This document shows positions 16,990-25,287 of a stretch of DNA of 64,000 bases, piece by piece. The notes under the pieces were generated by a model. The model was not told the origin of the DNA and searched no databases. It worked only from the letters and a program-made list of their open reading frames with translations. The stretch's first letter is position 1, and each line of letters starts with the position of its first letter. The translations under genes and the position numbers were made by a program. Source of the stretch: Paenibacillus brasilensis (GTDB taxonomy: Bacteria > Bacillota > Bacilli > Paenibacillales > Paenibacillaceae); the NCBI RefSeq assembly GCF_009363115.1, contig NZ_CP045298.1:4337501-4401500 (forward strand), given 5' to 3'.

Positions 16990-17508
16990 ATGCAACTATT
17001 TTTTCGCAAAGTAGCAACAAGTGACGGTCCTTTTCCTATCCGTGAATCTCTTAATGTGAGTGAATTGGTGGATGATCGTGCTGATGTTACGGCCGTTTCC
17101 CCGCTGGAGATTGATCTGGTCGCCGTTAGTCTGGATCAAGGCTTGATGAGCGTGGAAGGCACACTGACCGCAGGTCTGGACATGCTGTGTTCGCGCTGTT
17201 TGAGTCCGATGCATGAGGATTTGAAGATTGAATTCCGTGAACGGTTCAAGCAAACCTCTTCAAGTAATGAAGAGGAAGATGAAGATGGCGAATTTATTGC
17301 AGTGACGGAGGATTCCTTTGACATTGCACCGTATTGCAAAGAACTGTTTGTACTGAACGTGCCGTTTGCGCCTGTGTGCAGTGAGGACTGTCAAGGGATC
17401 GTACCGGCGGCTGGACAAAACTGGAGCATCGGCTCCGATGACAGTGACGATGGCAATACGGACAAGATTGACCCGCGTCTGGCAGGGCTTAAGGATTTTT
17501 TTAAATGA
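16990..17508 (+). CDS. ylbN: DUF177/YceD family protein (YlbN)
   Basis: A 172-residue DUF177 protein. The family is almost always next to rpmF and has been linked to rRNA or ribosome biogenesis; its biochemical role is unresolved. Conserved features include the cysteine pair CSRCL, a second pair in PVCSEDCQG, and the C-terminal DPRLAGLKDFFK. An acidic insert (EEEDEDGE) lies mid-protein. ATG 16990 has GGAG 8 nt upstream. Confidence 0.9.
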   Translation: MQLFFRKVATSDGPFPIRESLNVSELVDDRADVTAVSPLEIDLVAVSLDQGLMSVEGTLTAGLDMLCSRCLSPMHEDLKIEFRERFKQTSSSNEEEDEDGEFIAVTEDSFDIAPYCKELFVLNVPFAPVCSEDCQGIVPAAGQNWSIGSDDSDDGNTDKIDPRLAGLKDFFK

Positions 17509-17696
17509 GAATTGAGTTCAATTCTGAAAAAAATCATCATCCACTTGTGCTGGAGAGTTACAGAACCATGCATGGATGTTGCAGGCTTGATTCACCGGCT
17601 GTAAAGTAACTGCTTCCGGTAGTTACCTTCAGTCTTGAATGAGATAAGAAGTCATACCCGCTTTGCGGGGGTGATCTGGTTAAGGAGGTGGGAATA

Positions 17697-17870
17697 ATGG
17701 CAGTACCTCAACGGAGAACATCCAAAACTCGTCGCGACAAACGTCGTACTCACTTTAAACTGGCAGTACCAGGTATGGTGAAATGCTCCGAATGCGGCGA
17801 ATTGAAACTTGCTCACCATGTGTGCAAAGTTTGCGGAACGTACAAAGCTAGAGAGATCATCTCTCAATAA
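17697..17870 (+). CDS. rpmF: 50S ribosomal protein L32
   Basis: A 57-residue L32 with the conserved [16 protein letters not shown] start and an intact zinc ribbon (CSEC and CKVC). This is the zinc-containing form; the zinc-independent paralogue seen in some Firmicutes lacks these cysteines. AAGGAGG lies upstream. The 188-bp gap after ylbN holds two small hairpins (AAGTAACT/AGTTACCTT near 17605-17630 and CCCGC/GCGGG at 17657-17669) that could modulate its translation. Confidence 0.97.
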   Translation: MAVPQRRTSKTRRDKRRTHFKLAVPGMVKCSECGELKLAHHVCKVCGTYKAREIISQ

Positions 17871-17907
17871 TGTCCGATAAGCGGATTCTTTGGAATCTTC
17901 GCAGGGA

Positions 17908-17945
17908 AAGTGGCGCTTCACTCCAGTGAGGCGTCACTTTTTTTA
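17908..17945 (+). terminator. Intrinsic terminator after rpmF
   Basis: AGTGGCGC-type stem with TCACT/AGTGA inner pairs and CGTCACT on the far side, followed by seven or more T residues. Confidence 0.82.
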
Positions 17946-17986
17946 TTTGCATGCTTTCTTTTTGTGCCAGCATGCTATATACTGTT

Positions 17987-18003
17987 TTAGTACCAGGTTC
18001 TAA
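17987..18003. promoter_or_regulatory. FapR operator
   Basis: TTAGTACCAGGTTCTAA is a 17-bp imperfect palindrome matching the known FapR box (TTAGTACCTgnTACTAA type). It lies directly downstream of a TATACT -10-like element (17978-17983), so bound FapR would block transcription of its own operon until malonyl-CoA releases it. Confidence 0.85.
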
Positions 18004-18147
18004 GAAAGAAGGGCCGAAGGGGTTCCTTTATACATACAAAATGACAAATCGGCTTGAAGTTTATGCCGTTAGAACGTGAAGTAACCCGAACCGTCGGCTG
18101 AACGGCAGCTTATTGCAGGGAAAGGAGGCATCACTGACATCGAACGT

Positions 18148-18744
18148 TTGCCGAAGAGACAGAGACAGCAGCGGCTGACTCAACTGATTGATGACAATCC
18201 GTTCGTAACGGATCAGGAATTGACGAGACAATTGAAGGTAAGCATTCAGACGATTCGGCTGGACCGGATGGAACTCGGAATCCCGGAATTGCGAGAGCGG
18301 CTAAAGCTGATGGCTGAGCGCTCCTACGATCAGGTTCGTTCCTTGCCTTTACATGAAGTGATCGGGGATATCGTTGATCTCCAATTGGATCGAAGTGGTA
18401 TTTCCATCTTTGAAATCAAAGAGGAGCACATCTTTTCACGCACCGGCATTGCACGGGGGCATTATGTCTTTGCTCAAGCCAACTCATTGGCTGTCGCCGT
18501 GATTAATGATGAGATAGCATTGACCGCTTCGGCGGATATTCGCTTTGTCCGCCCTGTTCATTTGGGAGAGAAGTGTATTGCCAAGGCATATGTACGCTCA
18601 AATCCTGAGCAAAAAGGGAAGGCCAAAGTGGAGGTATTTACCTACGTAGGGGAGGAAATGGTGTTCCAAGGGAATTTTGTCATTTATCGGTCTACGGAGG
18701 AAGAGTATAGCGAAGGAGGAAGTCAGCATGCGGATCGCCATTGA
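18148..18744 (+). CDS. fapR: Transcription factor FapR, malonyl-CoA-responsive repressor
   Basis: About 198 residues: an N-terminal HTH (VSIQTIRLDRMELGIPELR) and a C-terminal hot-dog thioesterase-like domain that binds malonyl-CoA (IARGHYVFAQANSLAVAVI). It represses fatty acid and phospholipid genes in Bacillales. The start is uncertain. TTG 18148 is the first standard codon, but AAAGGAGG (18121-18128) is 19 nt away; the better-spaced in-frame codon is ATC 18139. It overlaps plsX by 17 nt and heads the lipid operon, with its operator upstream. Confidence 0.95.
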   Translation: MPKRQRQQRLTQLIDDNPFVTDQELTRQLKVSIQTIRLDRMELGIPELRERLKLMAERSYDQVRSLPLHEVIGDIVDLQLDRSGISIFEIKEEHIFSRTGIARGHYVFAQANSLAVAVINDEIALTASADIRFVRPVHLGEKCIAKAYVRSNPEQKGKAKVEVFTYVGEEMVFQGNFVIYRSTEEEYSEGGSQHADRH

Positions 18745-19720
18745 TGCCATGGGGGGAGATCATGCCCCAGAGGCGACGGTAGAGGGTGCGCTATCTGCGG
18801 CGGCGGAATGGAAGGATACGGACATTACGCTGGTTGGTGATCGTGAACAGATTGAATCGGTTCTGAACGGCAGAGCGTTGCCTGCGAACCTCAGCATTCG
18901 TCATGCATCCGAACTGATAGATGCGCAAGATGAGCCTGTAAAGGCAGTACGGCGCAAAAAGGATGCCTCAATGGTCGTAGCTGGTCGAATGGTCAGAGAA
19001 GGCGAAGCGGATGCCATGATTTCTGCAGGTAATACTGGTGCGTTAATGACCACAGGGTTGCTGGTGGTTGGAAGAATGGAAGGGATTGAACGTCCGGCTC
19101 TTGCCCCGATGATACCGACGATTGACGATCAGGGTGTACTGGCACTGGACTTGGGAGCCAATATGGATGCCAAGCCCGAGCATCTTGCCCAGTATGCATT
19201 GATGGGGAGCTTGTATCGTCAGAAGGTTCACGGTATGGCTTCTCCAAGGGTAGGTCTGCTGAATGTCGGAACCGAAGCCGGGAAGGGCAATGAATTGACG
19301 AAATTAGCATTTCCTCTTATTGAGCAATTACCTGTCCATTTTGTAGGTAATGTCGAATCCAGAGATGTGTTAACCGGGAATTGTGATGTACTGGTGTGTG
19401 ACGGATTTGCCGGAAACATCATGCTAAAATCGCTGGAAGGTACGGCCGGAGCGATATTTTCTCTCCTTAAAGAGAAGTTCACCAAATCATTAAAGACCAA
19501 GCTGGCGGCGGCATTGATTATGCCTGAACTTCGCAGTCTCAAGGATAAGCTGGACTATAAGGAGCATGGCGGTGCTCCCTTACTGGGGCTGAGCGGACTC
19601 GTCTTGAAAAGTCACGGTTCGTCTGACGGCGTTGCCGTAAAAAATGCGGTAAGACAGGCCCGTACGGCCTTGCAAAACCAACTGGTTGAAAGTATTTCCA
19701 AGGAAATCAGCAGGAAGTGA
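18728..19720 (+). CDS. plsX: Phosphate acyltransferase PlsX
   Basis: 330 residues. It converts acyl-ACP to acyl-phosphate, the donor used by PlsY in phosphatidic acid synthesis. The N-terminal RIAIDAMGGDHAPEATVEG, the SAGNTGA motif and DGFAGNIMLKS are family hallmarks. ATG 18728 is preceded by GGAGGAAG and lies inside the fapR end, implying translational coupling. A peripheral membrane enzyme in other species. Confidence 0.96.
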   Translation: MRIAIDAMGGDHAPEATVEGALSAAAEWKDTDITLVGDREQIESVLNGRALPANLSIRHASELIDAQDEPVKAVRRKKDASMVVAGRMVREGEADAMISAGNTGALMTTGLLVVGRMEGIERPALAPMIPTIDDQGVLALDLGANMDAKPEHLAQYALMGSLYRQKVHGMASPRVGLLNVGTEAGKGNELTKLAFPLIEQLPVHFVGNVESRDVLTGNCDVLVCDGFAGNIMLKSLEGTAGAIFSLLKEKFTKSLKTKLAAALIMPELRSLKDKLDYKEHGGAPLLGLSGLVLKSHGSSDGVAVKNAVRQARTALQNQLVESISKEISRK

Positions 19721-19728
19721 GTGACGAT

Positions 19729-20718
19729 ATGAATAAATTACGTCCGGTTGGTGTTATCGGAACGGGTAAATATGTTCCTGAGAAAATTCTGACCAATAAA
19801 GATCTGGAAGCAATCGTAGAAACAAGTGACGAATGGATTGTCAGTCGTACAGGGATTCAGGAGCGCCATATTGCGGCACCGGATCAGGCTACATCGGATT
19901 TGGCTTATGAAGCTGCGATAAAGGCGTTGAAGTCTGCTGGCATGAAGGCAGAGGATTTGGATCTGATTATTATAGCTACGGTTACACCGGATATGGCATT
20001 TCCGTCAACTGCCTGCATTCTTCAGGATAAGTTGGGAGCAAAAGGGGCAGCGGCTTTCGATTTGTCTGCAGCATGCTCGGGTTTTGTGTATGGGCTGGCA
20101 ACGGCAACAAGCTTCATTAAGACAGGAATTTATAATAATGCGTTGATCATAGGGGTAGACTGTCTTTCCCGCATTACGGATTATACCGACCGCAATACTT
20201 GTGTTCTTTTTGGAGACGGTGCAGGAGCTGTAGTCATTGGTGAAGTACCTGAAGGTAGAGGATTTCAATCCTTTGATCTCGGTGCCGAAGGTGCAGGAGG
20301 CGGCTTGCTTAAGCTCGAAGCTGGCGGTTCGCGTTTGCCAGCGAGTGCGGATACAATAGAAAATAAACAGCACTACATCTACATGAACGGACGCGAAGTG
20401 TTCAAGTTTGCGGTCCGTGTGATGGGAACAGCTACGGTTGACGTATTGGAAAAAGCAGGATTGACTAAAGATGACATTGATCTATTCGTTCCACATCAAG
20501 CCAATATTCGCATCATCCAGTCGGCGATGCAGCGTTTGGACTTGCCAGAAGAAAAAGTAGTCATTAATGTTAATAAATATGCAAATACATCTGCAGCCTC
20601 AATCCCTCTTGCTCTTGTAGAGGCAGCTGAGGAAGGCCGTATGAAGGAAGGCGACCGGATATTAATGGTTGGCTTCGGCGGCGGGTTAACCTGGGGGGCG
20701 TCGGTTCTTGTCTGGTAA
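19729..20718 (+). CDS. fabH: 3-oxoacyl-ACP synthase III FabH
   Basis: 329 residues. It condenses acetyl-CoA or branched acyl-CoA primers with malonyl-ACP to start fatty acid synthesis. The catalytic triad is visible: Cys116 in SAACSGF, His256 in VPHQANIRI and Asn286 in YANTSAAS. ATG 19729 is preferred to GTG 19717, which lies in the ribosome-binding region AGGAAGTGAG. It follows plsX by a few bases, within the FapR operon. Confidence 0.96.
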   Translation: MNKLRPVGVIGTGKYVPEKILTNKDLEAIVETSDEWIVSRTGIQERHIAAPDQATSDLAYEAAIKALKSAGMKAEDLDLIIIATVTPDMAFPSTACILQDKLGAKGAAAFDLSAACSGFVYGLATATSFIKTGIYNNALIIGVDCLSRITDYTDRNTCVLFGDGAGAVVIGEVPEGRGFQSFDLGAEGAGGGLLKLEAGGSRLPASADTIENKQHYIYMNGREVFKFAVRVMGTATVDVLEKAGLTKDDIDLFVPHQANIRIIQSAMQRLDLPEEKVVINVNKYANTSAASIPLALVEAAEEGRMKEGDRILMVGFGGGLTWGASVLVW

Positions 20719-20799
20719 GAAGACGACGGGTTTGATACAATATTGAATTTGTCAGGTACTTTACAGGACAAGCATTGGGTATAGAGAGGTGCATACAAG

Positions 20800-21741
20800 A
20801 TGGGTAAAATGGCATTTATATTTCCCGGTCAGGGTTCACAAGCTGTAGGTATGGCTAAAGACGCTTTTGAAGCGATTCCAACTGCAAAAGAAGTGTTTCG
20901 TCAAGCTGACGAGCGTTTGGGCTTCGCGTTAAGCACACTGATTTTTGAAGGACCAGACACAGCTTTGAAACAGACATCGAATACACAGCCTGCGCTGTTA
21001 ACGGCAAGCATTGCATTATATGAAATGTTCAAGGAAAAAGGGATTCGTCCTGATTATATGGCTGGGCACAGCCTTGGGGAATACAGCGCACTTGTTGCTT
21101 CCGGTGTCCTCGCATTCGAGGACGCGGTTGAGATTGTACGTGCACGTGGCGAGTTTATGGAGCAGGCGATACCTGATGGACAAGGCGGGATGGCTGCTGT
21201 GCTGGGAGCTGACCGTGAAGCGCTGGCAGGACTATGCCGTGATATAACGGAGTCTGGTCAACTGGTTGAACTGGCGAATATCAACTGCCCCGGACAAATT
21301 GTTGTATCTGGCACGAAGGGAGGTGTTGCTGCGGTCGCTGAACGTGTGAAGGAAGCAGGCGGCAAGCGTGCTATTGCTCTGGAAGTCAGCGGTCCTTTCC
21401 ATTCATCCTTGATGAAGGAAGCGGCGGCTAAGCTCTCCGGTAAGCTGGAGGGTGTGGATTTCTCCGAAGCTCAAATTCCGGTTGTGGCTAATGTAACGGC
21501 AAAACCTGTCCGTGAGGGTAACGAAATTCGCCAGCTGCTGGTGGAACAGGTCTATTCCCCCGTACTATGGGAAGACAGCGTGGCATGGCTGCTGGAACAG
21601 GGTGTTGACACTTTTATTGAGTTTGGACCGGGAAGTGTTTTAACCGGATTGGTTAAAAAGATCAACAAAACGGTTAAGCTGTATAATATAAGCAACCTGG
21701 AGTCGTTTACTTCTGTGATGGAGGCCTTGGAGCTCCGTTAA
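20800..21741 (+). CDS. fabD: Malonyl-CoA:ACP transacylase FabD
   Basis: 313 residues. It transfers malonyl groups from CoA to ACP. The N-terminal FIFPGQGSQ, the catalytic Ser91 in GHSLGEY and the downstream GPFHSSLM histidine are all present. GAGGTG lies upstream of the ATG. The 81-bp gap after fabH shows no terminator, so it continues the operon. Confidence 0.96.
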   Translation: MGKMAFIFPGQGSQAVGMAKDAFEAIPTAKEVFRQADERLGFALSTLIFEGPDTALKQTSNTQPALLTASIALYEMFKEKGIRPDYMAGHSLGEYSALVASGVLAFEDAVEIVRARGEFMEQAIPDGQGGMAAVLGADREALAGLCRDITESGQLVELANINCPGQIVVSGTKGGVAAVAERVKEAGGKRAIALEVSGPFHSSLMKEAAAKLSGKLEGVDFSEAQIPVVANVTAKPVREGNEIRQLLVEQVYSPVLWEDSVAWLLEQGVDTFIEFGPGSVLTGLVKKINKTVKLYNISNLESFTSVMEALELR

Positions 21742-21783
21742 AAGTAATAGTGATTGCCAATATACTTGCAAGGAGGTACTATG

Positions 21784-22533
21784 ATGTCTAAGCCATTAAG
21801 TGGAAAAACGGCACTGGTTACGGGAGCGTCGCGCGGAATTGGCCGTAGTATCGCGCTGGCGCTAGCTGAAGCAGGCGCTAATGTGGCGGTAAACTATGCT
21901 GGCAGCGAAAAGGCTGCGGCTGAGGTTGCAGAGCAGATTCGAGCCAAGGGCGTGGAAGCTATTACGATCCAGGCCAATGTCGGGCATGCTGACGAGGCAG
22001 ATCGGTTAATCAAGGATGTAATTGACGCTTGGGGCAAGATTGACATCCTTGTGAATAATGCCGGAATAACAAGAGATAATTTAATCATGCGCATGAAGGA
22101 AGAAGAGTTCGATCAAGTGATCGAAACGAATCTGAAAGGTGTGTTTAATTGCCTTAAGGCGGCAACACGACCTATGATGAAACAGCGTTCCGGTCGAATT
22201 ATCAATATCTCTTCTGTTGTCGGTGTACTTGGTAATGCAGGTCAAGCAAACTATGTAGCTGCTAAAGCGGGCGTGATTGGTCTTACCAAATCCTCTGCCA
22301 AAGAGCTTGCTTCGAGAGGCATTACAGTGAACTGTGTAGCTCCCGGATTTATTGATACGGAGATGACGCAGGTGCTGGCTGACGATTTGCGTGATAGTAT
22401 GCTCAGCGGTATTCCGCTGGCCCGTCTCGGACGGCCTGAGGAAATTGCGAACGTGGTGCTGTTCTTGGCCACTGACGCTTCCTCATACATGACGGGCCAG
22501 ACTTTGCATGTGGATGGCGGCATGTACATGTAG
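21784..22533 (+). CDS. fabG: 3-oxoacyl-ACP reductase FabG
   Basis: A 249-residue short-chain dehydrogenase that reduces 3-oxoacyl-ACP with NADPH. The nucleotide motif TGASRGIG is at residues 13-20, NNAG follows, and the catalytic Ser-Tyr-Lys is in NISSVVG and NYVAAKAG. Adjacent ATGs at 21781 and 21784 both fit; AGGAGG (21771-21776) is better spaced for 21784. Part of the FapR operon. Confidence 0.96.
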   Translation: MSKPLSGKTALVTGASRGIGRSIALALAEAGANVAVNYAGSEKAAAEVAEQIRAKGVEAITIQANVGHADEADRLIKDVIDAWGKIDILVNNAGITRDNLIMRMKEEEFDQVIETNLKGVFNCLKAATRPMMKQRSGRIINISSVVGVLGNAGQANYVAAKAGVIGLTKSSAKELASRGITVNCVAPGFIDTEMTQVLADDLRDSMLSGIPLARLGRPEEIANVVLFLATDASSYMTGQTLHVDGGMYM

Positions 22534-22642
22534 TTATGTGTTGCCGATCCGCATGCCCCGATGAAGAGTAATGAATGAAAACTCTCTTCTATGGCATTTT
22601 AATTGTAATTTTCGTATAATACCTAAGGAGGAGGTGAGCCGG

Positions 22643-22876
22643 ATGTCCGACGTATTGGAGCGCGTAAAACGCATTGTCGTTGACCGTTTGGGAGCCGACG
22701 AAGCCGAAGTTACACTTGAAGCATCTTTTAAAGATGATTTAGGCGCTGATTCTCTCGATGTAGTTGAATTGGTTATGGAATTGGAAGATGAGTTTGATAT
22801 GGAAATCTCTGATGAAGATGCAGAGAAAATTACAACTGTAGGTGAAGTTGTAAAGTACATACAATCTCATACCTAA
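22643..22876 (+). CDS. acpP: Acyl carrier protein
   Basis: A 77-residue acidic carrier whose Ser37 (GADSLDVVE) takes the 4'-phosphopantetheine arm. Length and acidic helices are typical. AAGGAGGAGGTG precedes the ATG. It sits between fabG and fabF, with a GC-rich hairpin after its stop that may reduce read-through into fabF. Confidence 0.97.
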   Translation: MSDVLERVKRIVVDRLGADEAEVTLEASFKDDLGADSLDVVELVMELEDEFDMEISDEDAEKITTVGEVVKYIQSHT

Positions 22877-22887
22877 TTCATGTCAAC

Positions 22888-22920
22888 AAAAGTCCCGTTC
22901 TGTTACAGGCGGGACTTTCT
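22888..22920 (+). terminator. Hairpin between acpP and fabF (weak terminator or attenuator)
   Basis: AAAGTCCCG (22889-22897) pairs with CGGGACTTT (22910-22918). The T run is only three bases, so partial termination is more likely than full. Confidence 0.55.
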
Positions 22921-23066
22921 CCTAATTATACAGATTGAACTAAAGACGGAATTGCCGTGTGTTTGATTATATGGCATTACTAACTTTAGTTGATTCTATA
23001 TTATTTCTGCGCACAAAGCGTGCGGCCTTAAAATACAATTTGCAGTAGACATAGAGGTGATTATCT

Positions 23067-24305
23067 TTGAAACAACGAGTTGTCATAACAGGAATGGGTG
23101 TAATCACTTCGCTGGGACAGGATTTGAACACACTGTGGGATAATCTGATGGCTGGAAAATCTGGCATCAGCCCAATCGAGGCTTTCGATACGACTGACTA
23201 TCCTACGAAAATAGCCGCTTCCGTGAAGGATTTTAATCCAGAGGATTATATTGAACGCAAGGACGCACGTAAAATGGACCGCTTTGTACAGTTTGCGGTT
23301 GCAGCCAGTAAATTGGCGCTTAAGGATAGCGGACTTGTCATCGGAGAGAATGCGGAAGCTGATCGTGTAGGTGTATCTGTAGGTTCCGGCATTGGCGGAT
23401 TAGGGACTTGGGAGGATCAGCATCGTACACTAATGGAAAAAGGACCTAAACGCGTAAGCCCTTTCTTTATCCCGATGATGATTGCCAATATGGGCTCCGG
23501 TCAAGTGTCCATTTCACTCGGTGCCAAAGGACCCAATACATCGCCAGTAACCGCTTGTGCCACAGGCAGTCATGCCATTGGTGATTCCTACCGTATGATT
23601 CAGCGTGGTGATGCTGACGTCATGATCTGCGGCGGAGCTGAGGCGACGATTCGTCCGATCGGTATGGCTGGATTTTGTTCCATGCGGGCGATGTCCACAC
23701 GTAATGATGAACCTGAAAAGGCAAGCCGGCCTTTTGATACGGAAAGAGATGGATTCGTGATGGGCGAAGGCTCTGGTGTTCTAATCCTGGAATCGCTGGA
23801 TCATGCTTTGGAGCGTGGTGCGCGTATTTACGGTGAAGTAATTGGCTATGGATTGTCCGGCGATGCTCATCATATGACGGAGCCTGATCCTGAGGGTGCG
23901 GCACGCTGCATCAGAATGGCGATCCGCGATGCTGGATTGGAGCCGGAGGAGATTGATTATATCAACGCTCACGGCACATCGACTCCAGTGGGTGATAAAT
24001 CTGAAACGGAAGCAGTCAAGAAAACGCTTGGAGAGCATGCTTATAAGGTAGCGATCAGCTCAACCAAGTCGATGACAGGGCATCTATTGGGTGCAGCGGG
24101 CGGCGTTGAAGCTATAATCTGTGGTCTTGCCCTTCAGCATCAGACGATTCCGCCTACGATTAATCTGGATAATCAAGACCCGGAATGCGATCTTGATTAT
24201 GTGCCTAACAAGCCAAGAAAAGCGGAACTGAATGTGGTTATGTCCAATTCCTTTGGTTTTGGCGGTCACAATGCTACGGTTATTCTAAAAAAATATGAAG
24301 CGTAA
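23067..24305 (+). CDS. fabF: 3-oxoacyl-ACP synthase II FabF
   Basis: 412 residues. It elongates acyl-ACP by condensation with malonyl-ACP. Active-site residues are Cys164 in TACATGSHA and the two histidines in [11 protein letters not shown] and TGHLLGAAG. The start is TTG 23067 with AGAGGTGAT upstream. A 190-bp gap separates it from acpP; I found no FapR box there, so it may be read through or have a weak promoter of its own. Confidence 0.96.
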   Translation: MKQRVVITGMGVITSLGQDLNTLWDNLMAGKSGISPIEAFDTTDYPTKIAASVKDFNPEDYIERKDARKMDRFVQFAVAASKLALKDSGLVIGENAEADRVGVSVGSGIGGLGTWEDQHRTLMEKGPKRVSPFFIPMMIANMGSGQVSISLGAKGPNTSPVTACATGSHAIGDSYRMIQRGDADVMICGGAEATIRPIGMAGFCSMRAMSTRNDEPEKASRPFDTERDGFVMGEGSGVLILESLDHALERGARIYGEVIGYGLSGDAHHMTEPDPEGAARCIRMAIRDAGLEPEEIDYINAHGTSTPVGDKSETEAVKKTLGEHAYKVAISSTKSMTGHLLGAAGGVEAIICGLALQHQTIPPTINLDNQDPECDLDYVPNKPRKAELNVVMSNSFGFGGHNATVILKKYEA

Positions 24306-24317
24306 GGGGTCAGTTCG

Positions 24318-25016
24318 TTGAGTGGAGACTTGAAGCAATTACAGCAGAAACTTCATATTCAATTCAACAATCGGCAGCTTCTGAAGCAGGCCTTTACGCA
24401 CGCTTCCTACGTAAACGAACATCGGTTCAGTCAGCATGCAGACAATGAGCGCCTTGAATTTTTAGGTGACGCTGTGCTGGAGCTGACTGTATCCGAGCAA
24501 TTGTACAATCAATACCCTAATCGACCCGAAGGCGAATTGACCAAGCTGCGCGCAGCTATCGTTTGCGAGCCTTCTCTGGTGAAATTTGCTGTCGGGCTTG
24601 AGTTCGGGCAATATGTACTGCTTGGAAAAGGTGAAGAGCTGACGGGTGGGCGTACTCGTCCGGCTTTGCTCGCTGACGTGTTCGAAGCGTTCGTAGGCGC
24701 GCTTTATTTGGATCAGGGTCTGGAGGCCGTCCGGTCGTTTCTGGAACGTTATATTTTTCCTCAAATCGTGTTAAATGGTAAGCTCCAGATGAGTGATTTT
24801 AAAACAGAGCTTCAGGAACTGACGCAGCATCATAACATGGGGATGCTTGAATACAAGATTGTGGAGGAGCGCGGACCTGCCCATGAACGTGAGTTTGTAG
24901 CCGAGGTATATATGGACAGCGAACGGCTGGGGGCAGGTACGGGACGCTCCAAAAAAGAAGCTGAGCAGCAAGCGGCGGCAGTAGCTTTAAACCGTTTGAA
25001 GCTGGCGGAATCATAA
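24318..25016 (+). CDS. rnc: Ribonuclease III
   Basis: 232 residues. It cleaves double-stranded RNA in rRNA maturation and mRNA turnover. The RNase III signature [14 protein letters not shown] is at 43-56, with the catalytic carboxylates around it, and a C-terminal dsRNA-binding domain follows (about 158-230, [16 protein letters not shown]). The start is TTG 24318 with a weak AAGGGGT. It is 12 bp after fabF and ends the lipid operon. Confidence 0.96.
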   Translation: MSGDLKQLQQKLHIQFNNRQLLKQAFTHASYVNEHRFSQHADNERLEFLGDAVLELTVSEQLYNQYPNRPEGELTKLRAAIVCEPSLVKFAVGLEFGQYVLLGKGEELTGGRTRPALLADVFEAFVGALYLDQGLEAVRSFLERYIFPQIVLNGKLQMSDFKTELQELTQHHNMGMLEYKIVEERGPAHEREFVAEVYMDSERLGAGTGRSKKEAEQQAAAVALNRLKLAES

Positions 25017-25066
25017 TCGGTACCTGAGCGGGCCCGGACGGGTTGCGCGAGCAGGGGACACAAAGT

Positions 25067-25136
25067 AAGAGCAAAGGGCAGTCCGCGGGGGAGTCCCGGC
25101 CCGCAAAGGCGAATGGACTGCGTTTTGCTCTTTTTT
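25067..25136 (+). terminator. Strong long-stem terminator after rnc
   Basis: AAGAGCAAAGGGCAGTCC pairs with GGACTGCGTTTTGCTCTT across a GC-rich 29-nt loop, followed by TTTTTT. The stem is about 17 bp. Confidence 0.9.
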
Positions 25137-25155
25137 CGTGGCTTGGCTGCAGTGC

Positions 25156-25181
25156 GTTGAACGTCGATGTTGAACGTTGAT
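25156..25181. repeat. Tandem 13-bp direct repeat upstream of smc
   Basis: GTTGAACGTCGAT (25156-25168) is followed immediately by GTTGAACGTTGAT (25169-25181), one mismatch, between the rnc terminator and the smc promoter. Confidence 0.6.
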
Positions 25182-25206
25182 AGTATGCTTATCCAAAGTA
25201 GTCTTG

Positions 25207-25215
25207 TGCTACAAT
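25207..25215 (+). promoter_or_regulatory. Extended -10 promoter of smc
   Basis: TGCTACAAT (TGn-TACAAT), 73 bp before the smc ATG, with only a weak -35; it follows a strong terminator, so smc needs its own promoter. Confidence 0.5.
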
Positions 25216-25287
25216 AGGGATAATTCATGTCCATCAGGTAAACGGTGTTATACAAGCATATTTGAAATGTTAGAGGTGAGATTGAGC

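Noticed and set aside
22921..23066. TACTAACTTTAGT upstream of fabF as a FapR box
   Set aside because: The half-sites are in reversed order relative to the FapR consensus and the spacing is wrong.
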